A stretch of 64,000 bases of DNA, from NCBI GenBank assembly GCA_022843625.1, contig JALHNH010000008.1:1-64000 (forward strand). The letters run 5' to 3'. Below are positions 27,094 through 36,440 of the stretch, piece by piece; positions within the stretch are counted from its first letter, which is position 1, and each line of letters begins with the position of its first letter. The notes under the pieces were generated by a model. The model did no database searches and was not told the origin of the DNA. It saw only the letters and a list, made by a program, of their open reading frames with translations. Source of the stretch: Bryobacter sp. GTDB lineage: Bacteria; Acidobacteriota; Terriglobia; Bryobacterales; Bryobacteraceae. The position numbers and the translations under genes were made by a program.

Positions 27094-30000
27094 ATGAAGA
27101 AGTTAACCCACGTTGTTCTTTTATTTCTGATTTCAGCCGCGTTTGCGCTGAGTCAAACTTTCACCGGCACTATCGCTGGCACGGTAACCGACGCCAATGG
27201 CGCGACGGTAGCCGGAGCCAAATTAACAGCCAAGAACGAAGCCACGGGTGATACCCGACTGGCTACGGCTGGCGCGGAAGGCGGCTATGTTTTCTCACAG
27301 CTACCTCCTGCCAGTTATGAAATTACCGCCGAGCATCCCGGCTTCAAAAAAGCAGTCAGCACGAATGCGACGCTTCGTGTGAACCAGACGCTGGAGCTAA
27401 ACATTGCTCTGCAAGTAGGTGATGTGTCGCAGCAGATTGAGGTTTCGACCGCTGTGACACTTCTTGATACGCAGTCGGCCAACCGAGCGGTTACTCTTGA
27501 TTCTCAAGCGGTTCTCGATCTGCCTACCAACGCGCGTAATCCTTTTGCGCTTGTGCACATTAACGCGGGCGTTATCGCGGTAAGAACTGGTATTTCACAG
27601 GCGACGCAGGATCAGAACCACAACCGGTTCTCGATGAATGGTGGTCGCGGACAGGCTGGTTTGACGCTTATTGACGGCGTGCCGGCGGCTGCGGTGGACT
27701 GGGGTGGTTTGATTGCCTCACCTTCGATGGATTCGGTGCAGGAAATGAATATCCAACGGAATCAGTTTGACGCGCAATTCGGCAAGTCTGATGGCAGCGC
27801 GGTGAACATGATCACAAAGGGTGGCGGCAACGAAATTCATGGTTCGGTGTTTGAGTATCTGCGCAACGACAAGCTGGATGCCAATGCCTGGCAGAACAAC
27901 CGTTCGGGCATTGCACGGCCGGTATTTCAGCGCAATAACTACGGAGCATCGATTGGAGGACCGATTTCGAAATCGAAACGGATATTTTACTTTGGCACCT
28001 ATGAGGCTGTGCGGCAGGCAACTCCGAATACTGTCATTACTACGCTGCCTACCGCACTGCAGCGGAGTGGTAACTTTTCAGAGACCAAGAACGGCGACGG
28101 AAGTGTAGCCCCTATCTTCAACCCCTTCACCACAAGGCCGAACCCGAATGGGGCCGGATTTGTGCGTGATGCTTTTCCTGGCAACATCATTCCTGCGTCG
28201 CTTATTGATCCTGTTGGCGCGAAGGTTGTGAGCTTGTTTCCGGCTGGAAATACACCTGGCGACACCAGAACCAATACTCTGAATTTTGCCTTGGCTGATA
28301 AAACACGAACAACAAATGACCGCATGGATTTGCGCATCGATTGGGCCAAGAACGAGAAGTTTACGATGTTTGGCCGCATGACAAAAGCATGGCAGGAGAA
28401 TGTTGCTCCGGTCTTCTTTGGCAACGGTGCTGATACCAACTTCTCGGATGTGAATCCCCGGCATCATGCGGTGATTGGCGCGACGTTTACGCCTTCTCCA
28501 ACCTGGGTGCTGAATGTACTGTTTGGCTCAGGCCGGTGGCGTGAGAATCAAAACTCTCCGTCCAAAGGCTTGAACGGCACAACTTTGGGCTTACCTGCTT
28601 CGCTGGTGAGTCAGTTCCAGACAGCTACCTTCCCGGCGTTCAATATGCAGGGATATTCGAGCTTTGGAAATTCCCGATTCTCGAATGTTGCGCGTGAGAC
28701 GCATAATATTCAGGCGAATGCGACCAAGGAGCTTGGGAAACACTCACTGAAATTTGGTTGGATGGGAGAATTTGCCAAACTCAACAACACCGACTTTAAT
28801 ACACCGACTTTCAACTTTACGCGCGGATTGACCTCCGGGCCGATTGCTGCCCAGGCGGCAACAACAAGCGGCGATGGAATCGCGAGCCTGTTGCTGGGAG
28901 TTGGTGCAAGTGGTACAGCGGCGATCAATGCCGCACCAGCAATCAGTTCGCCCTATTATGGACTTTACATACAGGATGCATGGCGCGTGAATCGGCGGCT
29001 GACGCTCAATATTGGCATGCGTTGGGAAGCTCAGTTGGGGCGCACCGAGCGCTATAACCGACTCAATAACTTCGATCCGAATATTGCCAGTCCGCTGGCG
29101 CAGCGGACTGGGTTGCCTTTGGTTGGCGGGCTGGTTTTCGCCAATCAGGACAACCGTACCGCCTGGGATACTACCTGGTTGAATCTTGCACCACGCATTG
29201 GCATGGCTTACAAGATGACAGACAAACTGGTTGTGCGTGGAGGCTACGGCATCTTCTATCCGCAAAGCGGTGGTGGTACCAATCAAGGTTTCTCGACCAC
29301 CACGACCTGGGTATCGACCGTTGGCGGCGACGGTTTCAACCCGAATCCGACTGCGTTGCTACGCAACCCATTTCCGCAAGGCTTGAATCAGCCGATTGGA
29401 GCGACGCAGGGTTTAAATACGCAGGTGGGCGATTCGGTGAATTTCTTCCCCCGATTGCACCCGCTTGGCTATGTTCAGAACTTCTCCTTCGATATTCAGT
29501 ATGAAATCCAGAAGGGGATGGTGCTCGAGTTTGGCTATACCGGATCGCAGGGAAGAAAGCTTCTCTATGGAACTGGACAGCAGGCGAACCAGTTAGAAAC
29601 ATCATTGCTGTCGCGGGGTGCTGCGCTGGACGCTCCCGTGAACAATCCGTTCTTTGGTGTGATTCCAACGGGCGTTTTGGCAGGGCGGACGATTCCGCAG
29701 AATCGCTTGCTGCGGCCTTTCCCGCAGTTCACTGCAGTGAACCTGAGTGGCGATACGCCCGGTGCGAGCTCGAGCTTCAATGCACTGGTTGTTCGCTACA
29801 ACTGGCAGATTTCCGGTGGGCTGAATTTGCTGACGACCTACCAGTGGTCCAAGGCCATCGATAACGCGAGTGAATGGCAGGGCTGGGAAGTGGGCGATAC
29901 GATGCGTGATTACTACAATCAGCGTGCGGACCGATCCATTTCGGCGCACGATTTGCCACAGAGCTTTGTAAACGCACTCGTTTATGAAATGCCGATTGGT

Positions 30001-30504
30001 AAGGGTCGTAAGTTCCTGTCGAACATGAACCCGGTTGCAAATGCAATCGTCGGTGGATGGCAGGTATCGTCGATCATCCGCTTCGGATCTGGTTTGCCGC
30101 TTGGTTTCACTGCGCCGAATACTCTGGCGAACTATGGCTTCCAGGTGCAGCGGCCCAACGTTGCCGACCTCAAGACGGCATCAGTGGAAAATCCGGACCC
30201 GAACCGCTGGTTTAACACGGCAGCCTTTACGCGTCCTGGACAATATGAGCTGAGCAGCATGCCTCGGTGGGTTCCGAACATCCGGTTCGGGCCGACCAAT
30301 CATGCTGACGTGGCCATTCTTAAAAACTTCCGCTTCTTTGAGCGCTTTAAGGCTCAGTTCCGGGCGGAGATGTTCAACCTGACGAATACGCCGCAGTTTG
30401 CGAGAGCGAACACGGATATCTCAAGCCCGAACTTTGGCGTTGTGACCGGTACAACCAATGTTGGACCGCGCAACGTACAGATGGGTTTAAGAGTTCAGTT
30501 CTAG
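27094..30504 (+). CDS. TonB-dependent receptor with carboxypeptidase-regulatory domain (Oar-like)
   Basis: 1136 residues, strong start (AAGGAG 9 nt upstream), signal peptide 1-20. Residues about 22-105 form a carboxypeptidase regulatory-like beta-sandwich ('TFTGTIAGTVTDANGATVAGAKLTA' type). A plug-like region follows ('RFSMNGGRGQAGLTLIDG', 'FDAQFGKSDGSAVNMITKGG') and the rest is outer-membrane beta barrel, ending in the C-terminal Phe ('MGLRVQF') needed for BAM insertion. Acidobacteria carry many such proteins, thought to import glycans or peptides; the ligand is unknown. The 3' end overlaps the MGMT-like gene by 18 bp. Confidence 0.9.
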   Translation: MKKLTHVVLLFLISAAFALSQTFTGTIAGTVTDANGATVAGAKLTAKNEATGDTRLATAGAEGGYVFSQLPPASYEITAEHPGFKKAVSTNATLRVNQTLELNIALQVGDVSQQIEVSTAVTLLDTQSANRAVTLDSQAVLDLPTNARNPFALVHINAGVIAVRTGISQATQDQNHNRFSMNGGRGQAGLTLIDGVPAAAVDWGGLIASPSMDSVQEMNIQRNQFDAQFGKSDGSAVNMITKGGGNEIHGSVFEYLRNDKLDANAWQNNRSGIARPVFQRNNYGASIGGPISKSKRIFYFGTYEAVRQATPNTVITTLPTALQRSGNFSETKNGDGSVAPIFNPFTTRPNPNGAGFVRDAFPGNIIPASLIDPVGAKVVSLFPAGNTPGDTRTNTLNFALADKTRTTNDRMDLRIDWAKNEKFTMFGRMTKAWQENVAPVFFGNGADTNFSDVNPRHHAVIGATFTPSPTWVLNVLFGSGRWRENQNSPSKGLNGTTLGLPASLVSQFQTATFPAFNMQGYSSFGNSRFSNVARETHNIQANATKELGKHSLKFGWMGEFAKLNNTDFNTPTFNFTRGLTSGPIAAQAATTSGDGIASLLLGVGASGTAAINAAPAISSPYYGLYIQDAWRVNRRLTLNIGMRWEAQLGRTERYNRLNNFDPNIASPLAQRTGLPLVGGLVFANQDNRTAWDTTWLNLAPRIGMAYKMTDKLVVRGGYGIFYPQSGGGTNQGFSTTTTWVSTVGGDGFNPNPTALLRNPFPQGLNQPIGATQGLNTQVGDSVNFFPRLHPLGYVQNFSFDIQYEIQKGMVLEFGYTGSQGRKLLYGTGQQANQLETSLLSRGAALDAPVNNPFFGVIPTGVLAGRTIPQNRLLRPFPQFTAVNLSGDTPGASSSFNALVVRYNWQISGGLNLLTTYQWSKAIDNASEWQGWEVGDTMRDYYNQRADRSISAHDLPQSFVNALVYEMPIGKGRKFLSNMNPVANAIVGGWQVSSIIRFGSGLPLGFTAPNTLANYGFQVQRPNVADLKTASVENPDPNRWFNTAAFTRPGQYELSSMPRWVPNIRFGPTNHADVAILKNFRFFERFKAQFRAEMFNLTNTPQFARANTDISSPNFGVVTGTTNVGPRNVQMGLRVQF

Positions 30505-30879
30505 ACCTTCGAGGCGGAGGCGGCGGGCTTGTTCTGCCGCCCCGCCTGGAAACTTATCGTTGAGTTTGCCGTTAGCCCGGAGCACCCTCCACCAGGGGAC
30601 TCCGGGCTTTCCGGTTTCTGCTTCCCGCTCGACGTGGGCTCTGGCTACTACGTTAAGGAAGATGGCAGTGGACATGGGGCAGGTGAGGGCAGCGCCGTGC
30701 TGGCGGGCCAGTTCATCGCGTAGCTGGGTCAGGGTGATGACGTGACCTTTAGGGATCTTGGCGACTTCTCTTTCGACCTCCTCCGGGGTGGAGACCAGCA
30801 TTGGACCGTCTTTATAGTCTTCGACGATCTTGGGCGATTTGCCACACTTGAGTTTTTCCCAGGCGGTCTTTTTCTTCAT
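30487..30879 (-). CDS. MGMT-family (Ada C-domain-like) protein
   Basis: 130 residues. It has the MGMT DNA-binding outline 'IPKGHVITLTQLRDELARQHG' and 'PWWRVLRANGKLNDKFPGGAAEQARRLRLEG'. The methyl-accepting 'PCHR' motif of true alkyltransferases is not found; instead 'LTCPMSTAIF' occurs at that place. This variant is a distinct small family in soil bacteria whose activity is unproven. It may bind alkylated DNA or be structural only. Cytosolic. Confidence 0.75.
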   Translation of the reverse strand: MKKKTAWEKLKCGKSPKIVEDYKDGPMLVSTPEEVEREVAKIPKGHVITLTQLRDELARQHGAALTCPMSTAIFLNVVARAHVEREAETGKPGVPWWRVLRANGKLNDKFPGGAAEQARRLRLEGLELNS

Positions 30880-30905
30880 TGTTATGCTTCAAGGCGCAGG
30901 ATGAA

Positions 30906-31724
30906 TCACGGTTTCTGGAAGAAGAGTGGAATTTCAGGGCACATTAACGAAGCACCGCCGTCGGCAACGATGGTCTGACCCGTAATCCAGGCGGCGTCGT
31001 CAGCGCAAAGGGTTGAGACTGCGCCACCGATGTCCGCAGGTGTACCTGGGCGGCACATTGGATTCCACCCGGATTTCAGCCAGCCGAGCATCGCTTCCTG
31101 AGCCGGTTGCGGCAGCTGGTTAACGATGCTGTCATCGGTGATTCCGGCACAAATTGTGTTTACTGTGATTCCTCGCCCGGCCAGAGATACCGCAAAATAA
31201 CGGCACATGGATTCCAGGGAAGCTTTGTTGGCGCCCATGGCAAAATATGAGGAAAATCCGCCGAGATGACTTCCTGGCCAGTAACTAATTGCAATCACGC
31301 GTCCGCCTTCGCGCATTAAAGGCGCGGCGTGCTGGACCCCGACAAGGAAGGCACGTGGCTGACACTGGAAAGCAGCGTCCCATTGATCGAGTGTGACAGA
31401 CAATGGAGGAGCCATAAAGCTGAGTAAATCGCCGAGTGCATTGTTGACGAAGATATCGAGGGCGCCAAAGGTGCTGTGTACCTGATGGACCAAGTTGGCC
31501 ATTTCCTCTGAGGAAGCAACGTCTGCCTGCACGGCAATGGCCTTGCCCCCGCGTTCCTGAATCAGCCTAACTACCTCATTGGCTGCGTTTTCGTTTTTGT
31601 GGTAATTAATTGCGACGGCCGCGCCTCTGTCGGCCAGCCGTAGAGCGATGCCGCGTCCGATGCCGCGCGAAGCGCCGGTGACAAGTGCAAACTTACCGGC
31701 TAATGGTTGGTGCTGCAAGGTCAT
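30906..31724 (-). CDS. SDR oxidoreductase with Y-X6-K site (FabL-like enoyl reductase)
   Basis: 272 residues: NAD(P) motif 'TGASRGIGRGIA' near residue 17, 'DIFVNNAL', and the catalytic region 'SYFAMGANKASLESMCRYFAVSLAGRGITVNTICAG'. The Tyr and Lys are separated by six residues (Y-F-A-M-G-A-N-K), the spacing of enoyl-ACP reductases FabI/FabL and not the Y-X3-K of ordinary SDRs. The C-terminal 'ITGQTIVADGGASL' is standard. It may reduce an enoyl-ACP in fatty acid synthesis or a related natural product; substrate not proven. It lies between a MerR regulator and the MGMT-like gene on the same strand. Confidence 0.8.
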   Translation of the reverse strand: MTLQHQPLAGKFALVTGASRGIGRGIALRLADRGAAVAINYHKNENAANEVVRLIQERGGKAIAVQADVASSEEMANLVHQVHSTFGALDIFVNNALGDLLSFMAPPLSVTLDQWDAAFQCQPRAFLVGVQHAAPLMREGGRVIAISYWPGSHLGGFSSYFAMGANKASLESMCRYFAVSLAGRGITVNTICAGITDDSIVNQLPQPAQEAMLGWLKSGWNPMCRPGTPADIGGAVSTLCADDAAWITGQTIVADGGASLMCPEIPLFFQKP

Positions 31725-31837
31725 TTCATACCTCTTTTAGTGAGATTGGGTAATGCGTGATGAGCATAACAAACGCCATCCATCTTGTACAGGGGCGGAT
31801 CTTAGTAAGTGTGAATTGGCAGTGTTTTGTGCCTTCG

Positions 31838-32644
31838 CTATAGGCTTTTTTCGACCGGAAACTGGATCTCAGTTACGTAACTGGTGTCGTCCTGGCGGAC
31901 GGGGTTGCCGATGGAGAGGTAGATTTCGCGGCAGGGGCCGGAGGGACGCCAGCCGGTTTCTTCCATCCAGCGGGTGAGCCGGTCGTAGACGCCTTTGAAT
32001 TGCTGGAAGCTGCCGTGGTGGACGTAGCTTGCGACTCTTTCGGCTGGGAGCTGGTAGCAGGCGAGGCGGCCGGTGACTGGAATTTCGTGATTGAAAAGGA
32101 CGCCGGCTTCGGCTTCGATGTCGCTGGATTTGTTCTCGGGGCAATGCCAGATGGCGATGGGCTTGCCGCAGGCGGCTTGAGCGCCGAGTTGGCTGTAGAC
32201 TTCCGGGTACAGGCGGCCGATTTCAGGGTAGGACTGGATCAGATCGCGAACGCTTACGATCCAGCTGGGGGTGGAATCTTTGATGACAACTTCAAGTGGC
32301 GCGCCTTCGCGGGCGATTTCTTCAATCATGTGTTCAATGGCAGCCAGACGGCTGCTCTCCTCTTCAATTTTGGATTTTTGTTCGGCACGGCGAAGACGGA
32401 GCATTCCCTGGAGTTCCGATTCGTTGACGCCCTCGTCGATCAGGGTTGCGATCTGATCGAGGGAGAAGCCGAGTTCCTTGAGAACGAGGATGCGATTGAG
32501 GCGGGGGAGTTGTGAGGCTTTGTAGCGGCGGTAGCCGGAGTCCCGGTCGACGTGCGCGGGCTTTAGCAAACCTGCTTCGTCGTAGTAACGAAGGGTCTTG
32601 ACGGTTACCTGAGCGAGTCTGGCGAATTCACCAATTGCGAACAT
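31838..32644 (-). CDS. MerR-family regulator with GyrI-like effector domain
   Basis: 268 residues. N-terminal MerR winged helix ('IGEFARLAQVTVKTLRYYDEAGLLKPAHVD', 'GYRRYKASQLPRLNRILVLKELGFSLDQI', 1-75), a helical linker, and a C-terminal GyrI/BmrR-like ligand domain (about 120-265, 'IPVTGRLACYQLPAERVASYVHHGSFQQF' and 'WMEETGWRPSGPCREIYLS'). BmrR-type proteins sense amphipathic drugs and activate efflux or metabolic genes by untwisting long-spacer promoters. The next gene downstream on the strand is the SDR, 113 bp away, a possible target. Confidence 0.88.
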   Translation of the reverse strand: MFAIGEFARLAQVTVKTLRYYDEAGLLKPAHVDRDSGYRRYKASQLPRLNRILVLKELGFSLDQIATLIDEGVNESELQGMLRLRRAEQKSKIEEESSRLAAIEHMIEEIAREGAPLEVVIKDSTPSWIVSVRDLIQSYPEIGRLYPEVYSQLGAQAACGKPIAIWHCPENKSSDIEAEAGVLFNHEIPVTGRLACYQLPAERVASYVHHGSFQQFKGVYDRLTRWMEETGWRPSGPCREIYLSIGNPVRQDDTSYVTEIQFPVEKSL

Positions 32645-32677
32645 AGTCTGATTGGAAGGCCTCCTCTCAGGGGAGGG

Positions 32678-33352
32678 TCAAGAGATTTTTTTGATGCGGA
32701 TGTTTTTGAAGTGGATGACGCTGAACTGGTCGTGGAGCTGGAGGCCGATGGGGCCGCTGGAGGCGCGTTTGGGATCGGGTACGGTGCGGGCGACTTCGCG
32801 TCCGTTGAGCTTGACGACGATGGAGCCTTTTCGGACTTCGATGTCAAAGGCGTTCCACTGGTTTTCTTTGAGGGCGTCTTTGGGGGCGTCGACAAAGCCG
32901 TAGATGCTGCCGGTGGGGTGGGGATCCGGGTAGTTGTTGTTGATCTGGACTTCGTAGGCGGCTTTGGCTGGGGTCTTGGTGAAGTCAGGCGGCCAGGCGA
33001 TGGCCGCTGCGGCGCGCGTTGTGTCATGGAGGGAGATGCCGCTGTTGCCGTGTTCTTTGGTCCAGAACTCCACATGAAGGTCATATTGTTCAAAGCTGTC
33101 TTTGGTGTAGAGCCAAGCCTGGTGGTTGAGCCACTGGCCATATTCTTTTTCGGTTGTAAAGCGTTTTCCGGGGGCGAGGGACTTGGAATCGAAGTCGCGC
33201 TGGCCGACGAGGACACCGCCATCGATGACATTCCACTTGCCGTCGCCGCGGATTTCCCAGCCGGTGAGGTCTTTTCCGTTGAACAAAGGCTGGTAGCCTT
33301 TAGTTTGCGCGCAGACGATTCCGGCAAATGCTAGAAACAGAAGAATTTTCAT
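32678..33352 (-). CDS. Exported DUF1080 (3-keto-disaccharide hydrolase) protein
   Basis: 224 residues with a signal peptide ('ILLFLAFAGIVCAQ'). It starts with the DUF1080 opening 'YQPLFNGKDLTGWEIRGDGKWNVIDGGVL' and keeps 'EFWTKEHGNSGISLH', 'AYEVQINNNY' and 'IGLQLHDQFSVIHFKNIRIK'. Members of this concanavalin-like fold cleave 3-keto-glucosides in oligosaccharide degradation. The intergenic 40 bp to the RNase J gene carries promoters for both directions. Confidence 0.87.
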   Translation of the reverse strand: MKILLFLAFAGIVCAQTKGYQPLFNGKDLTGWEIRGDGKWNVIDGGVLVGQRDFDSKSLAPGKRFTTEKEYGQWLNHQAWLYTKDSFEQYDLHVEFWTKEHGNSGISLHDTTRAAAAIAWPPDFTKTPAKAAYEVQINNNYPDPHPTGSIYGFVDAPKDALKENQWNAFDIEVRKGSIVVKLNGREVARTVPDPKRASSGPIGLQLHDQFSVIHFKNIRIKKIS

Positions 33353-33392
33353 GCATCCGACAGTTTATCCTTAGATAGAAGCAAACAACAGA

Positions 33393-35063
33393 ATGCCAAC
33401 AGGCAAATTACAAGTAATCCCCCTTGGAGGTATCGGCGAGTTCGGCATGAACTCAATGGCCCTCCGTTATAACGACGACATCATCGTCATTGACGCCGGA
33501 ATGATGTTCCCCGATTCGGAACTGCTGGGTGTCGATATCGTGACTCCCGACTTCAGCTATCTGAAGGACAATCGCGAGAAAGTGCGGGCGCTGATTCTGA
33601 CGCACGGGCATGAAGACCACATCGGGGGTGTCCCCTATCTGCTATCGCAGCTGAACATCCCTGTGTACGGCACGCCCTTTACGCTGGCCATGGCCGAGCG
33701 GCGCCTGGAAGAACATCGCCTGCTCAAAGACGCGGTGCTCAATGAAGTTGAGGCTGGCGACAAGATCGAGATTGGGCCGTTCAAGATTCACTTCATCCGG
33801 GTGACACACTCGACGGTGTCCTGTGTGGCGCTGGCGATCACAACTCCGCTGGGTGTTGTGTTGCATACGGCTGACTTCAAGATCGATCAGACTCCGATTG
33901 ACGATGAGCATTTTGATCTGCATGCGTTTGCCGAATATGGCAAGCGTGGTGTGTTGTTGCTGATGAGCGACTCGACCAATGTGGAGCGGCCGGGCTATAG
34001 CGAATCGGAGCGCGCGGTGAGGCCTCGCCTCGAGCAGATTTTCGCCAGCGCCACGCGGCGGCTGGTATTTTCGTGTTTCTCGAGCTCGATTCACCGTATT
34101 CAGCAGATTCTGGATGTGGCGGCGAAGTACGACCGCAAGGTCGCGCTGATTGGACGCAGCCTGCTGGCAACGACCGAGATCTCGCATGACCTTGGGTTGT
34201 TGCGGATTCCCGATAATCTTTTGCTGAGGCCGCAGGACATCATGGAAACGCCGCCACACCGGGTTTGCTGTATTGTCTCGGGTACGCAGGGTGAGCCGAT
34301 GTCGAGCCTGTCGCGTGTTGCCGTGGATAACCACAAAAATCTTTCGGTGAAGCCGGGCGATACCGTTGTGCTTTCGAGCCGCATTATTCCTGGCAATGAG
34401 AAACCGATCGGGCGGATGCTCAATCACTTTGCGCGGCGTGGCGCGGAATTAATTTATGGTGCCGGTTCGCCACCGATTCATGTGTCGGGGCATGGGTTCC
34501 GTGAGGAACTGACGCTGATTCTGAATCTGGTTCGGCCCAAATACTTTATGCCGGTGCATGGTGAGTATTTGCAGTTGAAGAGTCACGCAAAACTGGCCAA
34601 GCATCTTGAGGGCAAAGGGCTTGAGTCGATCTTTATCATTGAGAACGGCGAGAGCCTGATGATCGATGAGAAAGGTGCACGCAAGGGCGAGAAGATTCCT
34701 ACCGGGCGTGTTTATATCGATTCGGGTTCGCTGGGCGATGTGGTGGAGGACCTGATTATTCGGGATCGCCGCCATTTGGCCGAGGATGGCTTTGTAATTC
34801 CCGTGCTTGCCTTTGACAAGGCTACAGGGCAGTTGCAGGGCCCGCCGGAGATTATCAGCCGTGGCTTTGTTTCACTTGAGGAATCGAGTGAGTTGTTGTC
34901 CTTCGCCAAGCAACTGGTGATGAAGACGATTGAAGGGTCGAACAAAGAAGAGCGCTCGGACTGGGGTGTAATGCAGGAAAAGATTCGCACGGATCTCAAG
35001 CGTTTCCTGAACAAGGAGACGCAACGCAGGCCGTTGATCGTGCCGGTAATCATGGAGGTTTAG
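33393..35063 (+). CDS. rnj: Ribonuclease J
   Basis: 556 residues, the usual length. The metallo-beta-lactamase core has 'LTHGHEDHIGG' (about 70-79), 'THSTVSC', 'HTADFKID' and the beta-CASP motifs 'FSSSIHRIQQ', 'GRSLL' and 'VSGTQGEP', followed by 'PVHGEYLQL' and a C-terminal domain. It degrades and matures mRNA and rRNA with 5'-to-3' exonuclease and endonuclease activity. It is the only RNA-decay gene seen in the window. A flavoprotein gene follows 6 bp downstream. Confidence 0.95.
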   Translation: MPTGKLQVIPLGGIGEFGMNSMALRYNDDIIVIDAGMMFPDSELLGVDIVTPDFSYLKDNREKVRALILTHGHEDHIGGVPYLLSQLNIPVYGTPFTLAMAERRLEEHRLLKDAVLNEVEAGDKIEIGPFKIHFIRVTHSTVSCVALAITTPLGVVLHTADFKIDQTPIDDEHFDLHAFAEYGKRGVLLLMSDSTNVERPGYSESERAVRPRLEQIFASATRRLVFSCFSSSIHRIQQILDVAAKYDRKVALIGRSLLATTEISHDLGLLRIPDNLLLRPQDIMETPPHRVCCIVSGTQGEPMSSLSRVAVDNHKNLSVKPGDTVVLSSRIIPGNEKPIGRMLNHFARRGAELIYGAGSPPIHVSGHGFREELTLILNLVRPKYFMPVHGEYLQLKSHAKLAKHLEGKGLESIFIIENGESLMIDEKGARKGEKIPTGRVYIDSGSLGDVVEDLIIRDRRHLAEDGFVIPVLAFDKATGQLQGPPEIISRGFVSLEESSELLSFAKQLVMKTIEGSNKEERSDWGVMQEKIRTDLKRFLNKETQRRPLIVPVIMEV

Positions 35064-35069
35064 GTTTCG

Positions 35070-36440
35070 ATGTGGAACTATCTTGAGGATGCGTCCAACT
35101 ATCAGGGGCACGCAGATAAGATTCTGATCCCGCAGACGGAGGCCGAGCTGGTAGGGATACTGGCTGAGGCGCAGGCTGGCGGGATTGCAGTGACGATTGC
35201 CGGAGGAGGCTCTGGCCTTACCGGCGGGCGTGTGCCCGAGGGCGGCTGGTGTGTTTCGCTTGAGAAGTTCAACAAGATCGAGATCCATGATGGGTTTGCT
35301 GTGTGTGGGGCCGGGGCTATCCTTGGCGATCTACATGCGGCGGCCAAGCGGAGCGGGCAGTTTTATCCGCCCGATCCGACCGAGACGATGGCGGCGATCG
35401 GCGGTACTATTTCCTGCAATGCATGCGGGAGCCGCAGCTTCATGTACGGAGCTACACGGCGTTGGATCCGGCGTCTGCGTTTTGCTTTGATGGACGGGCG
35501 CGTACTGGATGTTCGTCGCGGGGACAAGATCGATTTTGAGGTAATTCCCGTCCACCGGCCTGCTTCCACCAAGCATTCGGCCGGTTATCCACTGGCGGCG
35601 GGCATGGAGTGGATCGACCTGATTTCAGGCTCGGAGGGGACGCTGGCGGTGGTAATTGAGGCTGAGCTTGAATTGCAGCCGGTGCCAAAAGAGATGCTCA
35701 ACGGCATCGTGTTTTTTTCCAGTGATGCGGATTCCCTTCGTGCGGTAGAGGCGTGGAGATCGATTCCTGGATTGCGGATGCTGGAGTGGGCCGATGAGCC
35801 GTCGCTGGGGCTGATTCGGGAGAAGTACACTGATTTGCCGAAAGCGGCCGTGGCTTGTGTGATTGTCGAGCAATTGGTGGAAGACGAATCGGCGGTAGAT
35901 GACTGGGTGGAGCGTCTAGAGGAACAGAATGCGATGGCGGATGAGAGCTGGTTTGGGTCGTCGGAAGCGGACCGGGAGCGGTTTCGTGCATTTCGCCATG
36001 CTTTGCCTGAAAGGGTGATTCAGTTGGTGAGGCAATTGGGCTTCTCGAAACTGGGTTCGGACTTTTCGGTGCCTGTCGAGAAGAACCGGGAGATGCTCGA
36101 TTTTTACCGGGACCAGATTGCGAAGCGGTTTCCAGCCCCCTTCGCGATTTTTGGCCATATCGGGGATGCGCATGTGCATGTGAACCTGTTTCCGTCGAGC
36201 GAGGAGACCGGTGTTGAGGGCAAGAAGCTGATGGACGACTTTGCGCGTAAGAGCGTTGAGTTGGGTGGGACGATTGCTGCCGAGCACGGGTTGGGGAAAC
36301 GGAAACGGCACTTTCTGCCGTTTCTGTATTCAGAGGCTGAGATTGAGGCGATGAAGGCGGTTAAGAGGCACCTGGATCCGAAGTGGCTTTTGGGGCGCGG
36401 TAATCTATTCCCCATGTCTCCAGAGCATCCCGGAGCTTAG
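35070..36440 (+). CDS. FAD-linked oxidase (D-lactate/2-hydroxyacid dehydrogenase, GlcD-like)
   Basis: 456 residues of the vanillyl-alcohol-oxidase flavoprotein type: the FAD-binding PP-loop 'AGGGSGLTGGRVPEGG' (about 45-60), 'PPDPTETMAAIGGTISCNACGS', 'ISGSEGTLAVVIEAEL', and the C-terminal domain with 'FGHIGDAHVHVNLFP' and 'AAEHGLGKRKR'. It oxidises a 2-hydroxyacid (D-lactate or glycolate) and passes electrons to the respiratory chain. No Fe-S subunit (GlcF) is adjacent. The last 80 bp overlap the opposite-strand sensor kinase gene. Confidence 0.88.
   Translation: MWNYLEDASNYQGHADKILIPQTEAELVGILAEAQAGGIAVTIAGGGSGLTGGRVPEGGWCVSLEKFNKIEIHDGFAVCGAGAILGDLHAAAKRSGQFYPPDPTETMAAIGGTISCNACGSRSFMYGATRRWIRRLRFALMDGRVLDVRRGDKIDFEVIPVHRPASTKHSAGYPLAAGMEWIDLISGSEGTLAVVIEAELELQPVPKEMLNGIVFFSSDADSLRAVEAWRSIPGLRMLEWADEPSLGLIREKYTDLPKAAVACVIVEQLVEDESAVDDWVERLEEQNAMADESWFGSSEADRERFRAFRHALPERVIQLVRQLGFSKLGSDFSVPVEKNREMLDFYRDQIAKRFPAPFAIFGHIGDAHVHVNLFPSSEETGVEGKKLMDDFARKSVELGGTIAAEHGLGKRKRHFLPFLYSEAEIEAMKAVKRHLDPKWLLGRGNLFPMSPEHPGA

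Noticed and set aside
20700-27100. oriC with DnaA boxes at the skew switch
   Set aside because: No TTATCCACA-like cluster and no dnaA/dnaN neighbours were seen by eye, so only the skew change is reported.
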